Shown in pieces: positions 19,537-31,598 of a stretch of DNA of 64,000 nucleotides. A program made the translations under genes and the position numbers. Under the pieces are notes generated by a model that was not told the origin of the DNA, did not search any database, and saw only the letters and a list, made by a program, of their open reading frames with translations. Source of the DNA: Methylohalomonas sp034521715 (GTDB lineage Bacteria; Pseudomonadota; Gammaproteobacteria; Methylohalomonadales; Methylohalomonadaceae). Numbering within the stretch: the stretch's first letter is position 1; every line of letters begins with the position of its first letter. The stretch is taken from positions 62,001-126,000 of the forward strand of contig JAXHLY010000009.1 in NCBI GenBank assembly GCA_034521715.1. Direction: 5' to 3'.

Positions 19537-21369
19537 ATGGCGATTGGAAGCGGAAGCGGAAACGGCAGCCGGACCTGGCTGCTACTGCTGGGGGCCATCG
19601 GCTTTGGCATTGCAGCGGCGGTTTTGTCCGTCGTCTATCTCAAGGCACGCGAGGCAGCACTGATCGAACGGCTGGGCGCCGACGAACAGCAGACGGTCGC
19701 TGTTGTCGTTGCCAACCAGGATCTGCCCAAGGGCGCGCAGGTTACGACCGCGGTGGCGGCCGTACGCGAAATCCCGGTTGAATTTGTCCATCCCGACGCC
19801 ATTACACCGAATAACTTTTCATCATTTGATGGCAAGGTACTGGTCGAAAACGTTGCCAGCGGCAAGCCCATACTGGCGAGCTTCATCGACGATGAATTCC
19901 CGGTGGATTTTTCCGACACCATTTCAGTCGGACGCCGCGCCATGACCATCAGCGTTGATGAAATCAATTCGCAGGCCAACCTGACGCGGCCCGGCAATCA
20001 CATCGACCTCTATATCAATATCCCCGCCGATGCTACCGGCTTCAAGCTGCCGGGTACCGAGAACGAGTCGCTGCAGCAGACCGCTATCAATCGCCTCACC
20101 GGTCCGCGGGTGTCCGATGTCGTCATGCCGGTCCTGCAGGATGTCCGCGTGCTGGCCACCGGCCGCGAGGGTTATGACGATTTTCAGGAACAGCTGCTGC
20201 GCGGCCAGTTTCGCACACAGGCCTATACCACCATGACCATCGATGTGACACCGGAACAGGCGGCTCTGCTGACGGCGGCCCAGGATAACGGTGACCTGCT
20301 GGCGCTGCTGCGCAACCGCAAGGATCGCGGTGCGGCCAAATTCACCGGCATTACCACCGCCGATCTGCTGGAGAATTCCCAGAGCATGCGCAAGGCCGCA
20401 CTGCTGCAGGAATCACAGCGATCCGCCGACGGCCTGGTGGTCGGCCCCGACGGCCAGATCATGACCAAGGATGGCGTGGTGCTGAAAAACCAGAATCTCG
20501 AGGTCGGTGAAGACGGCGTTATCCGCACCAAGGGCGAGACCCATACCGACTTCGTCAAGAACGAAGACGGCAGTGTCACGCTGGCCGACGGCACCGTGCT
20601 CCAGGAAGGCGAATACACCGTCAACGAGGACGGTTCGATCACCACCAAGGGCAAGGATATCTCCGGCCTCGGCCTTACTGTCAATGAAAACGGCGAGCTG
20701 GTCGATGCCGACGGTAATGTCGTCGACCCGGATGACATCATCACTACAGAAGACGGCATCGTCATGACCAAGGACGGCCGCGTTTTGAAGGGCGCCCAGA
20801 ATGCCCGCATGACCAAGGATGGCTTCATCGTCACCGAGGACGGCAAGGTCATGACCAAGGACGGCGTGGTCCTCGACGGCGTTACCGTCAATGAAAACGG
20901 GGAAGTGGTCACCGCCGATGGTACGGTACTCAAGGCCGATGATGTCCAGCTCAATGCCGACGGTACCGTCACGGCCAATGGCAAGACCCTGGACGGTGTC
21001 ACTGGCAGCCGCGATGCTGATCGCGCCCGTACCCTGCAGGCGGCACTGGGCGTCGACACCGCCACCGGGGCTGCCCCGGCCGAGGTTCAGCAGCCCGGTC
21101 TGAACTACATAGGTTACATTCGCGGCGGGGCATCTGAAGAAGGCGTAGCTGTCCCCGGTGTGCTGCCAATCCTGCCGGTTAAACAGACTGAACTCAGTCT
21201 TGATTTGCAACTGCAGCAATCACAACAATCAGAACCACAGATACCGGGGCGCCACAATGAAGAACCAGGGACTACAAGAAAAAACATTGGGCGAATACAA
21301 AATGAACCAACATCTGTTCACAGCAATGTTGTTATTGTCGCTTGGCACAACAGTATCTGTACAGGCTGA
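19537..21369 (+). CDS. cpaB: CpaB/RcpC Flp pilus assembly protein with an acidic DG-repeat insert
   Basis: Periplasmic Tad component anchored by one N-terminal helix (residues 13-35). The SAF domain (about 52-118: VVVANQDLPKGAQVT) and RcpC region (about 128-260: TISVGRRAMTISVDEINSQANLTRPGNHIDLYI) are typical. From about residue 298 to 490 the protein consists of repeated turns of the type EDGxVxTxDGxVL and VNENGEVxxADGxVL, about 17 DG/NG turns, strongly acidic. Then YIGYIRGGASEEG resembles the usual CpaB C-terminal tail. Typical family length is 250-330; this is at least 545. The open frame runs to 21369 into the secretin signal peptide, so an indel probably hides the true stop near 21180. 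Confidence 0.85.
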   Translation: MAIGSGSGNGSRTWLLLLGAIGFGIAAAVLSVVYLKAREAALIERLGADEQQTVAVVVANQDLPKGAQVTTAVAAVREIPVEFVHPDAITPNNFSSFDGKVLVENVASGKPILASFIDDEFPVDFSDTISVGRRAMTISVDEINSQANLTRPGNHIDLYINIPADATGFKLPGTENESLQQTAINRLTGPRVSDVVMPVLQDVRVLATGREGYDDFQEQLLRGQFRTQAYTTMTIDVTPEQAALLTAAQDNGDLLALLRNRKDRGAAKFTGITTADLLENSQSMRKAALLQESQRSADGLVVGPDGQIMTKDGVVLKNQNLEVGEDGVIRTKGETHTDFVKNEDGSVTLADGTVLQEGEYTVNEDGSITTKGKDISGLGLTVNENGELVDADGNVVDPDDIITTEDGIVMTKDGRVLKGAQNARMTKDGFIVTEDGKVMTKDGVVLDGVTVNENGEVVTADGTVLKADDVQLNADGTVTANGKTLDGVTGSRDADRARTLQAALGVDTATGAAPAEVQQPGLNYIGYIRGGASEEGVAVPGVLPILPVKQTELSLDLQLQQSQQSEPQIPGRHNEEPGTTRKNIGRIQNEPTSVHSNVVIVAWHNSICTG

Positions 21370-22621
21370 GACAAACCGCGATCTGCTCCACGATCTATAA
21401 CGGCGAAGTCAAGATCCTGCAAATGGAAAGCGAGGTGGATCGTGTTGCCGTAGGCAACGGTGACCTGCTGAGTACTTCACTGCTGGACAACGGTCAACTG
21501 CTGTTACTGGCCGAGGGCGAAGGTGAGACCAATGTCCATATCTGGTACAGCAACGGCCGGGAGCGGGATATCAAGGTTCAAATTGAACCCAAAGACAGCA
21601 ATCGGGTAATAACGGAGTTGAAAACCCTGCTGGCTGATCTCAAGGGTGTCGATGTCAGGCAGGTGGGTGAAAGATTTTTCTCACCGGCACGATCTAAGGC
21701 GGAAAAACCGATCCTCGATACGGTGATCAATGACTACGAAGGCGTGATGAACCTGACCCGCATATCGGCACCGGCACCGCAGATCCTGCCACGCGACAAG
21801 ATGATCTATATGGACGTCCGCATCACCGAATTCAGCACCAACAAGCTGGAAGATCTCGGTATCGACTGGTCCAACCCCATTGCCGGCCCCTCGGCGGGCT
21901 TGGTAGCCAACGCCGAGCAGAATCGCGACTTCAGCGTGGCCCTGAGCAACAGTGATGCACCCTCGTTCGCCGGCGCCCTGGCCCCCTGAGTGGACCGGCC
22001 GGCTTTTTCGGTATCGCCACGGAAATCACCTCGCGCCTGAACTTCCTGGTCAATACCGGTGATGCCGTGATCCTGGCGCAGCCGAAACTGTCGGCGCGCA
22101 GCGGTGGCGAGGCCGAATTCCTCGCCGGTGGTGAAGTCCCGATTCCGGTCACCGGCTCCCTTGGATCGGCCAATGTCGAGTTCAAGGAATTCGGTATCTC
22201 ACTGAATATCAGCCCGGTGGTCGATCATCCTGAACAACATCGTCGCCAAAGTATCGACGGAGGTCAGCGCCATCGACCAGAGTAATGCGGTCCAGGGCAT
22301 TCCGGGCTTCCTGACGCGGAAAACATCCACCGATGTCAGCATGCGCGACGGCCAGACACTGGTAATGTCCGGTCTCGTCAGTCAGGAACTGGGCAAGGAC
22401 GTGAACAAACTGGTCTTTCCTGGGCGATATCCCCATACTCGGTGCCTTGTTCCTGCTCCAACAGCTGGCGTAACCGCGAAACCGAACTGGTGATTTTCGT
22501 GACACCGACGGTGTATGACACTGAATCGGAAATCAACAAACAGGCTGTCGATCGTAGCCAGCAACTCAAGAACAAATTTAACGACCGGGTTAAACGCGAG
22601 GGTTTCCGGATCCTCGACTGA
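21302..22621 (+). CDS. cpaC: Tad secretin CpaC/RcpA (five frameshifts)
   Basis: Outer-membrane secretin of the Tad apparatus. Signal peptide (MNQHLFTAMLLLSLGTTVSVQA) from ATG 21302; an upstream in-frame ATG at 21257 is possible. Then the pilus and secretin N-terminal domain (IYNGEVKILQMESEVDRVAVGNGDLL), a BON-like part, and the secretin core: VILAQPKLSARSGGEAEFLAGGEVPIPV, VEFKEFGISLNISPVV, LGDIPILGALF and ETELVIFVTPTVYD. The pieces lie in three frames joined by indels near 21397, 21987, 22229, 22419 and 22453. The order is exactly that of the family, and the repaired protein has about 440 residues. Confidence 0.88.
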
Positions 22622-22642
22622 TAATCCAAGAGGTAATCGACG

Positions 22643-24304
<1,662 letters not shown>

Positions 24305-24309
24305 CAATC

Positions 24310-25183
24310 ATGCTAAACGCCCTGCTCAGCAATTCCACCTTCGCGCTGACGGTCGCCTGTGTCTTTGTTGGCGCCACTTTGCTCGGCTTTGCTGTAATAC
24401 TCAAGTTCAAGCAGTTCTGGCGCCAGTACAAGGAGACCTTTACGCAGAGTGCATCAGCCAACATGGGAAGATATGTTCATGTTCATTGACCCGAACGTAT
24501 TATTCACGGCCAATATGTTTGCCGTCATCATGATTCCGTTGCTGCTGTGGCTGGCGACCGGCGGATTCCTCATTGCACTGGGCGGTGTTCGTGGCGCTTA
24601 TCGTTATTCCGACCACCATCTACGGTGTTATGCGCCGCAAGCGCCTGAAACGTTTCGAGGAACAGCTGCCGGATGGCCTGGGGATGTTATCGGGTGCCAT
24701 GCGTGCCGGCGCCAGCCTCAACATTGCCATGGAAGGTCTGGTCAAGGAGCAGTCACCGCCGCTGAGCCAGGAATTCGAATTGTTCATGCGTGAGCAGCGC
24801 ATTGGCGTTGACTTCGAGGACTCGCTCGAACACATGGAAAAACGCCTGCCTATACAGGACTTTATGATGGTTTGCGCGGCCTGCGCATTAACCGCGAGGT
24901 CGGTGGCAACCTGGCGGAGATCCTGGAAACCCTGGCCGAAACCCTGCGCAAGAAACAGGCCATGGAAAGCAAGATCGACAGCCTGACCGCCCAGGGGCGG
25001 CTGCAGGGTATCGTCATGACCGGCCTGCCGGTCCTGCTCGGGCTCCTGCTGAACTGGCTGGAGCCCGAGGCCATGGGACGCATGTTCGACACCACGATTG
25101 GCTGGATCGTCTTCGGTGTCAGCGCCACAATGCTGGCCATGGGCTTTATCTGGATCAAGAAAATCACGAGTATCGACGTATGA
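24310..25183 (+). CDS. tadB: Tad inner-membrane protein TadB (three frameshifts)
   Basis: GspF-type platform protein. An N-terminal helix (LTVACVFVGATLLGFAVIL), a second membrane pair (NMFAVIMIPLLLWLATGGFLIALGG), the cytoplasmic GspF domain (RFEEQLPDGLGMLSGAMRAGASLNIAMEG and LRINREVGGNLAEILETLAETLRKK) and C-terminal helices (GLPVLLGLLLNWL, IVFGVSATMLAMGFIWIKK) appear in TadB order. Indels are near 24470 (extra G), 24590 (extra base) and 24868 (one base missing). The stop overlaps the tadC start by four bases (ATGA). Confidence 0.85.
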
Positions 25184-26224
25184 TCGAGAACATCATCAGC
25201 GGCGGTCTGCTGACCGTGGTCTTCGCCTGTGTGGCTGTCAGCGTATTCCTGTTGATCCTTCTCGGTTATCACGTCAGCAGCATGGTGGAAGAGGAGAACC
25301 GGGAATTCATGGATCCCCTGCCACCGCTGTTGAAACTCATCTGGCCGATCGTGCAGATATTTGCCTATTTCGTAACGCCTCTGTATCCCTGCGCATACCC
25401 GGACCTGGGTGGAACGACAACTGGAAACCAGCGGCGTCGGCTACCTCATGAACGCGGAACAATTCTGCGCGCTGCGCCTTGTCAGTGCCATTCTGTTACC
25501 GATTATTACCCTGCTGTGCATGGCGGCGCTGAACAATGACAATATGATCTGGGTCGTCGCCAGCATCTTTCTCGGCTACTTCTTTCCGGTTATCTGGCTG
25601 GCGGACACCCGCAAGAAACGCCGCATCGCCGTTATCAAAACACTGCCGGTGTATCTTGATTTCATCACCATGTCAGTCGAGGCCGGCCTGAACCTGCAGG
25701 GCGCACTCGGCCAGGCGATAGAGAAAGCGCCGCCGGGACCGCTGCGTAATGAATTCAGAATCGTTATCAGGGATCTGCGCTCGGGTCTGCCGCGTTCCGA
25801 GGCGCTGCGGCGGATGGCCAACCGGCTCGATATTACCGAAATCACCAGTTTTGTCGGTGCCATGGACCGCAGGTCCGAGAAAATGGGTTCCAGTCTCGCC
25901 GCCGTACTGCGCATCCAGTCGGAACAGCGCCGCAGCGAACGTTTCCTGCGGGTAGAGAAAATTGCCATGGAAGCGCCGGTGAAACTGGTGGCGCCACTGG
26001 TCATATTCATTTTTCCGGTGACCTTTATCATTCTGGGTTTCCCGATCGCGATGAAATTCCTGAATGAAGGCTCGCTCCAGTCTCCAGCGTATCGAACGGC
26101 CGTCTGGTTTCAAGCGAACACAATCACTGCATCGTGCCGCAGGCGATGCGTGCAACAACCATGCTCGAACGCATGCGAGGACTGCTATGGCGCCCGGTAC
26201 TGTCACCACAGCAGGCGCTGCTGA
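25180..26224 (+). CDS. tadC: Tad inner-membrane protein TadC (one frameshift, 3' end uncertain)
   Basis: Second GspF-type platform protein, partner of TadB. ATG 25180 overlaps the tadB stop. N-terminal helix GGLLTVVFACVAVSVFLLILLGY; after an extra base near 25380 the frame continues with TWVERQLETSGVGYLMNAEQF, LPVYLDFITMSVEAGLNLQGALGQAIEKAP and the final helix VAPLVIFIFPVTFIILGFPIAMKFLNEG. TadC proteins end about there; the visible frame continues to 26224 over the DUF192 start, so a hidden stop near 26085 is more likely. Confidence 0.85.
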
Positions 26225-26439
26225 TCGCTCCCTGCAGTTCGGTGCATACCTTCGGCATGTCATACGGACTGGACCTGATCTACCTCAACCGGGACTGGAC
26301 GATTCGCAAACTGGTTAGCGAATTACCCCCGCGGCGGATGTCCGCCTGCATCGGGGCTGCTATGGTGGTGGAAATGCACCCGGGCCGGATACGGGAACTC
26401 GGCCTGCACACCGGTCAGCAACTGCGCTGGGAGAATTGA
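26064..26439 (+). CDS. DUF192 family protein (one frameshift)
   Basis: Small DUF192 (COG1430) protein of about 125 residues. The conserved centre MLERMRGLLWRPVLSPQQALLIAPCSSVHTFGMSYGLDLIYLNRD is unambiguous. The ATG at 26064, four codons into the tadC tail, gives MKAR; one extra T near 26074 then moves the frame to VSNGRLVSSEHNHCIVPQAMRATTM. DUF192 proteins have no established function but are often found in or beside Tad loci. No signal peptide is seen in this copy. Confidence 0.75.
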
Positions 26440-26442
26440 CGC

Positions 26443-26940
26443 ATGCATAACGAGCTATCCGCCTGGACCCTGGTTGTCGGCCTGTTGCTTACAGGCGGCT
26501 GGTCAGCACAGCCGCCCTGGTTGAGCCCGAGAGTAGCGGACGCAGCGGTAACGCTGTCGAACTGCAGCAGCGGGCCTATGAAGCCTACAACGAGGGCAAC
26601 TGGGCCGAGGCCGAGAAGGCCTACGTCGCCCTGATGCGTGGAAGTGCCCCAGGAGGCCGATCCCTGGTTCCGGCTGGGCAACATCTACGCCCGACTCGAG
26701 CAGCCTGGGAAGGCCGTGGCGGCCTACCAGGAAGCCCTTGTGCGCAAGCCTGAAAACGGCAAGGCCTGGCACAACATGGGTATCGTCCAGCTGCGCCAGG
26801 CGATGAACAGTTTTATGCACCTGGAAGCTGCCACGGAGCCGGGTGATCCGCTTCATGACCGGGCCAGGATCATGCTCGATACAGTCAGTCAGGTACTGGA
26901 AAGTGATTTTGACGCTGCCCCCGGTGAACCGGTGCGCTAG
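26443..26940 (+). CDS. TPR repeat protein, TadD-like (two frameshifts)
   Basis: Exported TPR protein: signal-like N-terminus (LSAWTLVVGLLLTGGWSA) and at least two TPR units (QRAYEAYNEGNWAEAEKAYVALM; ADPWFRLGNIYARLEQPGKAVAAYQEALVRKPENGKAWHNMGIVQLRQA). Frame breaks near 26508 (one base missing) and 26641 (one extra G). About 165 residues. Its position matches TadD, the TPR pilotin-like lipoprotein of Tad systems, but no lipobox cysteine is visible, so the name is tentative. Confidence 0.7.
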
Positions 26941-26971
26941 AATTACATTAACCGAGGCCTGTTAATACACC

Positions 26972-27725
26972 ATGCGCTCAGTCATACCTCCAGCTGGCCA
27001 GAGTATGGTCGAATTCATCATCGTCACACCGGTGATGTTTCTGCTTGTCTTCGGGCCATTCAGATTCGCCCTGCTTTACCAGGCCGAAACCACGCTCAAC
27101 TACGCGGCGTTCGAGGCGGCCTGGCGCAGGCGCCCTCAACAATGCCAGCGAGGCGGCCATGAACGCCTTTGCGCGGGCTATGGCGGCGCTCTACTACCTG
27201 GAAGAGGTGGATGATGTCAGCGGGATTTACGGGACCGACAGCGACGATTTCAACAGTATTATAGAAATCAACACGAATGCGGACCGGGCCATGGCCGGGC
27301 GTATTCTTGCATACACGGATATTACCAGTGACGGCAGCAAACCGGCCTTCGCCGAATTCGATATCATCAATCCGAGCATGGACTCGTTTGCCGATCACGG
27401 CCTCGATATCGACGGCACCTGCCAGATCCCCAGCGACAACCTGATGTACCGCTCGGCCGCCGTCAAGGGCGCATCCAGCCAGAGCGTCCAGGACGCCAAC
27501 CTGCTCAAACTGCGGGTGGTCTACTGCTATCCCCTGCACGTGCCGTTCGTCAACCGCATACTGACCACCATTATGACCCAGTTACCGGACGCGGACTGCC
27601 CGTATTGTGCCGGTGTCAATGCCGGTATCGAGCGCACCTGCCTGGACAATAACCGTTTCCCGGTCAACGCCCAGGCGATCGTCCGCATGCAGTCGCCCGC
27701 CACCATCCAGGGTACCTGTCCCTGA
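26972..27725 (+). CDS. TadE-like pseudopilin (one frameshift)
   Basis: N-terminal PPAGQSMVEFIIVTPVMFLLVFGPFRFALLYQAETTLNYAAFEAA is a TadE anchor. An extra T near 27121 shifts the frame; the remainder reads GALNNASEAAMNAFARAMAALYYLEE... and ends with RTCLDNNRFPVNAQAIVRMQSPATIQGTCP at 27725. A cysteine cluster (DADCPYCAGVNAGIERTC) suggests disulfides in the external domain. About 250 residues. Last gene of the visible Tad locus. Confidence 0.75.
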
Positions 27726-27753
27726 TTACACGGCCGTGGCACACTGACATTCC

Positions 27754-30340
27754 ATGACGGTTACCCGCGGCAGCAGCAAACCCGCCCCTGATACCAGCCA
27801 CACGCCGGTGATGCAGCAGTACCTGCGGCTGAAGGCACAGTACCCGGATAAACTGCTGTTTTTTCACATGGGCGATTTCTATGAGCTGTTTTACGACGAC
27901 GCCCGCCGGGTCGCGCGCCTGCTCGACATCACCCTGACCAGCCGCGGCAATTCAGCCGGCGAACCCATTCCCATGGCCGGTGTGCCCGTTCACGCCGTGG
28001 AAAGCTACCTGGCACGCCTGGTCCGTGCCGGCGAGTCGGTGGTCATCTGCGATCAAATCGGCGATCCGGCGACCAGCAAGGGACCGGTCGAGCGCCAGGT
28101 GACCCGCATCGTCACCCCCGGCACCCTCACCGACGAGGCCCTGCTGGAGGCCCGCCGCGACAACCTGCTGGCGGCGGTTTACGGTACTGACCAGGGCTGC
28201 GGCCTGGCCGCGGTCGAAGTCTCCAGTGGCCGCTTTACCCTGATCGAGCCGGATGACGGCAGCGCGCTGCTGGCCGAACTCGAGCGCCTGCAGCCGGCCG
28301 AGGTGCTGATTGCGGACACGGGTGCTGCCCTGTTGCCCGGCACAGGTGACCCCGCCAGCCTGTGTGAACGCCCGGCCTGGCATTTCGACAGCGCCAGCGC
28401 GACCACGCGCTTATGTCGTCAGTATGGCGTCCAGAGCCTGGCCGGCTTCGGCTGTGAAGGCGCGGTGTCGGCGCTGGCCGCCGCCGGTGCCCTGCTCAAT
28501 TATCTCGAGGAAACCCAGCGTGCGGCATTGCCACATCTGCTGCCACCACGGCTGGAACCGCCGGCAGAGAGCGTGGTGCTGGACGCGACATGCCGCCGTA
28601 ACCTCGAGATTGAACGCGACCTGTCCGGTCGCCGCGATCACAGCCTGTTGCGGGTCATGGATACCACATTAACCAGCATGGGCGGGCGCTGCCTGCGGCG
28701 CTGGCTGTCACGGCCACTGCGCGACCACGAGCACCTGCGCAGCCGCCATCACGCCGTCGGCAGCCTGCTCGACAACCAGGCTTACCAGGGACTGCGTGAA
28801 CTGTTACGGGATCTGGGTGACATGGAGCGGATCCTGGCCCGGATCGCGCTGGCCAGTGCCCGGCCGCGTGACCTGGTCCAGTTGCGCGAGGCACTCGGAC
28901 GGTTGCCCGGAATACGGGCGTATCTGGATGAACTCGACAGCCCCCTGCTCAGTGAACTGCACCGCCGGCTGGACACCGATCCGGGCCTGCACGCACTCCT
29001 GCAACGGGCCATTGCCGAGGATCCGGCACCGCTGTTGCGCGACGGCGGTGTCATTGCCGAAGGTTACGATAGCGAACTCGACGAACTGCGCCGGCTGACG
29101 CAGGGATGCCGGCCATTTCATGCACGAACTGGAACAGCGCGAGCGCGAGGCAACCGGTATCGGCACCCTGAAGGTCGGCTATAACCGCGTCCACGGCTAC
29201 TACATCGAGGTCAGCCGTGCCCAGAGCGCCTCGGTACCCGGGCATTACCAGCGACGCCAGACCCTGAAGGCGGCCGAGCGCTTCATCACGCCGGAACTGA
29301 AACAGCATGAAGACCGCGTCCTCAGCGCCCGGGAACGGGCCCTGGCACGCGAACGACAGCTTTATGCGGCGCTGCTCGGGGAACTGTCGCGGTCCCTGCA
29401 GGGGCTGCAGGCCGCCGCGGCGGCACTGGCGGAAACGGATGTCCTGGCGGCCTTCGCCGAGCGGGCCGAGACGCTGAACCTGACCTGCCCGACATTCACC
29501 GCCGAGACCGGCATCGACATCCGTGGCGGCCGTCATCCGGTGGTGGAACAGCTGCAGCCGGAAGCGTTTGTCCCCAATGACCTGCTGCTCACCGACAAGG
29601 ATCGCATGCTGGTGATAACAGGGGCGAATATGGGCGGAAAATCTACCTATATGCGTCAAACTGCACTGATCGTGTTACTTGCCCATGTCGGCAGCTTGGT
29701 CCCGGCCGAAGCCTGCCAGCTGGGCCCGGTCGACCGTATTTTCACCCGTATCGGCGCCGCCGACGACCTGGCCGGCGGGCGTTCGACTTTTATGGTCGAG
29801 ATGACGGAAACGGCCACTATCCTCAATAACGCCACGCCGCAGAGCCTGGTGTTGCTGGACGAGATCGGCCGCGGCACGAGCACTTTCGACGGCCTGGCGC
29901 TGGCCTGGGCCTGCGCCGCCCGGCTTGCCGGCCAGATCCGCGCCCTGACGCTGTTCGCTACGCATTACATGGAACTCACGGCACTGCCGCGCGACTACAG
30001 CGGTGTCAGCAATGTGCATCTCGAGGCGGTCGAACATGGCGATCGCATCGTCTTCCTGCACAGTGTCGAGGAAGGGCCGGCTGACCGCAGTTACGGGCTG
30101 CAGGTGGCGCTGCTGGCCGGGGTACCGGCGGAAGTGGTACGAGCAGGCACGCGAGCGGCTGGCGCAACTGGAAGTGAACGCGGCACAACAGCAGCCGCCG
30201 GCCGACCGATCAGCCAGACCTGTTCAACGCCGGCGGCGAGCCCACGGCTGGTCAAGGCATTGCGTGAAATCGATCCCGACGATCTCAGTCCGCGCGAGGC
30301 TCTGGAAACGCTGTATCACCTGCGGAAGCTGCTTGATTAA
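27754..30340 (+). CDS. mutS: DNA mismatch repair protein MutS (four frameshifts)
   Basis: Recognises base mismatches and small loops. Mismatch-binding FYE motif (HMGDFYELF, about residue 41), connector and lever domains, clamp, then the ATPase: Walker A GANMGGKSTYMRQ, DDLAGGRSTFMVEM, Walker B LVLLDEIGRGTSTFDG and THYMEL. The frame shifts near 29105 (extra G: LTQ|DAGHFMHELEQ) and three times between 30137 and 30250, where YEQARERLAQLEVNAAQQQ and PDLFNAGGEP occupy other frames. The C-terminal RLVKALREIDPDDLSPREALETLYHLRKLL is intact. About 860 residues, the usual length. Confidence 0.95.
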
Positions 30341-30486
30341 GACGCGGCCCGGGGGTGAAATCCACAGCCAATATGCAGTATTTAACTGAGGTTATACGTA
30401 TTTATTCTTTTTTAAAATAACCGTGCGCGGTATTATTACGTATTCAATTACTACCTATTAAGCCATCAGGAATTCAGGATACGCAC

Positions 30487-30810
30487 ATGACTTTCGTCGT
30501 CACCGAACCCTGCATCAAATGCAAATATACCGACTGTGTCGAGGTCTGCCCGGTGGATTGCTTCCACGAGGGCCCCAATATGCTGGTTATCGATCCGGAT
30601 GAGTGCATCGACTGCACCCTGTGCGAGCCGGAGTGTCCGGTGGACGCCATCATGTCAGAGGATGACGTTCCCGAGGGCCAGCAGAAATTCCTGGAGCTGA
30701 ATGCCGAACTGGCCCAGCAGTGGCCGGTGCTGAACGAAATGAAGGACCCGCCCGATGATGCCGACGACTGGAAGGACGTCAAGGACAAGCTGCAGTATCT
30801 GGAGCGCTGA
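30487..30810 (+). CDS. fdxA: ferredoxin FdxA, [3Fe-4S][4Fe-4S] type
   Basis: A 107-residue dicluster ferredoxin of the Azotobacter FdI type: CIKCKYTDCVEVCPVDCF and CIDCTLCEPECPVDAI supply the cluster cysteines, with a C-terminal extension (VLNEMKDPPDDADDWKDV) that is typical of FdxA. A cytoplasmic one-electron carrier. Intact. It follows mutS by about 145 bp of AT-rich DNA, and the same neighbourhood is common in gammaproteobacteria. Confidence 0.95.
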   Translation: MTFVVTEPCIKCKYTDCVEVCPVDCFHEGPNMLVIDPDECIDCTLCEPECPVDAIMSEDDVPEGQQKFLELNAELAQQWPVLNEMKDPPDDADDWKDVKDKLQYLER

Positions 30811-30820
30811 ACAAACAACA

Positions 30821-30840
30821 GGCCCCGCTGCATAGCGGGC
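30821..30840 (+). terminator. hairpin after fdxA (weak terminator)
   Basis: Stem CCCGCT/AGCGGG with a four-base loop, 11 bp after the fdxA stop, followed by only a short pyrimidine stretch (CTATTCCTC). Could be a weak terminator. Confidence 0.4.
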
Positions 30841-30929
30841 TATTCCTCGAATAGTGACCATGGAAGGTCGTCATGAAACATCTACCTCTGCTAAGCTGTT
30901 TTCATCCTGCCCGGTAGGCCGGAGACAGC

Positions 30930-31388
30930 ATGAAACATCCGTGGCTGACATTTATCCTCCCGCCACTGCTGCTGATATCAACATCGATATCAATCCAGGC
31001 GGCAGATGTCTATAAATGGGTCGATGAGCAAGGTCGTACCCATTACGGCGACAAGCCTGCCGACGATTCTGCACTGTCCGTGGAAGTCGAACCCGAGACA
31101 CCCGCTGTTGATCCGGAAGAGGAGAAACGTCGCCGCAAGCGTGACAAACTGCTGGAACAGTTTGCCGATGAACGCCGCCAACAGGCCGAGAAGGCGCAGC
31201 AGCTGGCCGCTGAAAAAGCGGAACGGCAGCGCGAATGCGAGCGTACGCGCAAGCGACTATGGCAATATGAGCATTCGCCCTATTTATACGATACCAATGC
31301 CGACGGTGAACGCCGTATCCTCGATGATGCCGAGCGCGCGGCCGAAGAGGATAAACTGCGCCGGTTCCTGAAAAAAAACTGTCCTTAA
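30930..31388 (+). CDS. DUF4124 domain-containing exported protein
   Basis: Signal peptide (residues 1-24, ending SIQA) followed at once by the DUF4124 motif ADVYKWVDEQGRTHYGDKP, then an acidic stretch and a long charged helix rich in Arg/Lys/Glu (about 65-105), probably a coiled coil. 152 residues, intact. DUF4124 proteins are periplasmic or envelope-associated in gammaproteobacteria, without assigned function. The 210 bp after it (31389-31598) hold no gene; an imperfect GGTGCTCC-type inverted repeat is seen near 31528-31545. Confidence 0.8.
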   Translation: MKHPWLTFILPPLLLISTSISIQAADVYKWVDEQGRTHYGDKPADDSALSVEVEPETPAVDPEEEKRRRKRDKLLEQFADERRQQAEKAQQLAAEKAERQRECERTRKRLWQYEHSPYLYDTNADGERRILDDAERAAEEDKLRRFLKKNCP

Positions 31389-31598
31389 TCCCCGCCCAAA
31401 TGGACACTTCCAAAGCAGCCAGTATAGTATGAGAGCCTGGCAGGCTGGAGACTGTCTGTTTCAGAATCTGATCTTAATATTCTGCGTGAAGTGCGTTAGG
31501 GCCGAAACGGGTGGATGCCAGGGAGTGCTGCGGAGCACCGCAATCACGGTCACGAAGAATATCAAGATAGGTTCTAATAACAACAGCGAAGTGACCGC

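Noticed and set aside
20223..21219. Long minus-strand open frames (280 and 268 codons) over the cpaB repeat region
   Set aside because: They arise from the biased codon pattern of the DG repeats; cpaB in the forward frame has clear SAF/RcpC domains.
19537..22621. Programmed ribosomal frameshifting in cpaB/cpaC and other genes
   Set aside because: The shifts lack slippery heptamers, occur several per gene, go in both directions and hit conserved domains; sequence error is simpler.
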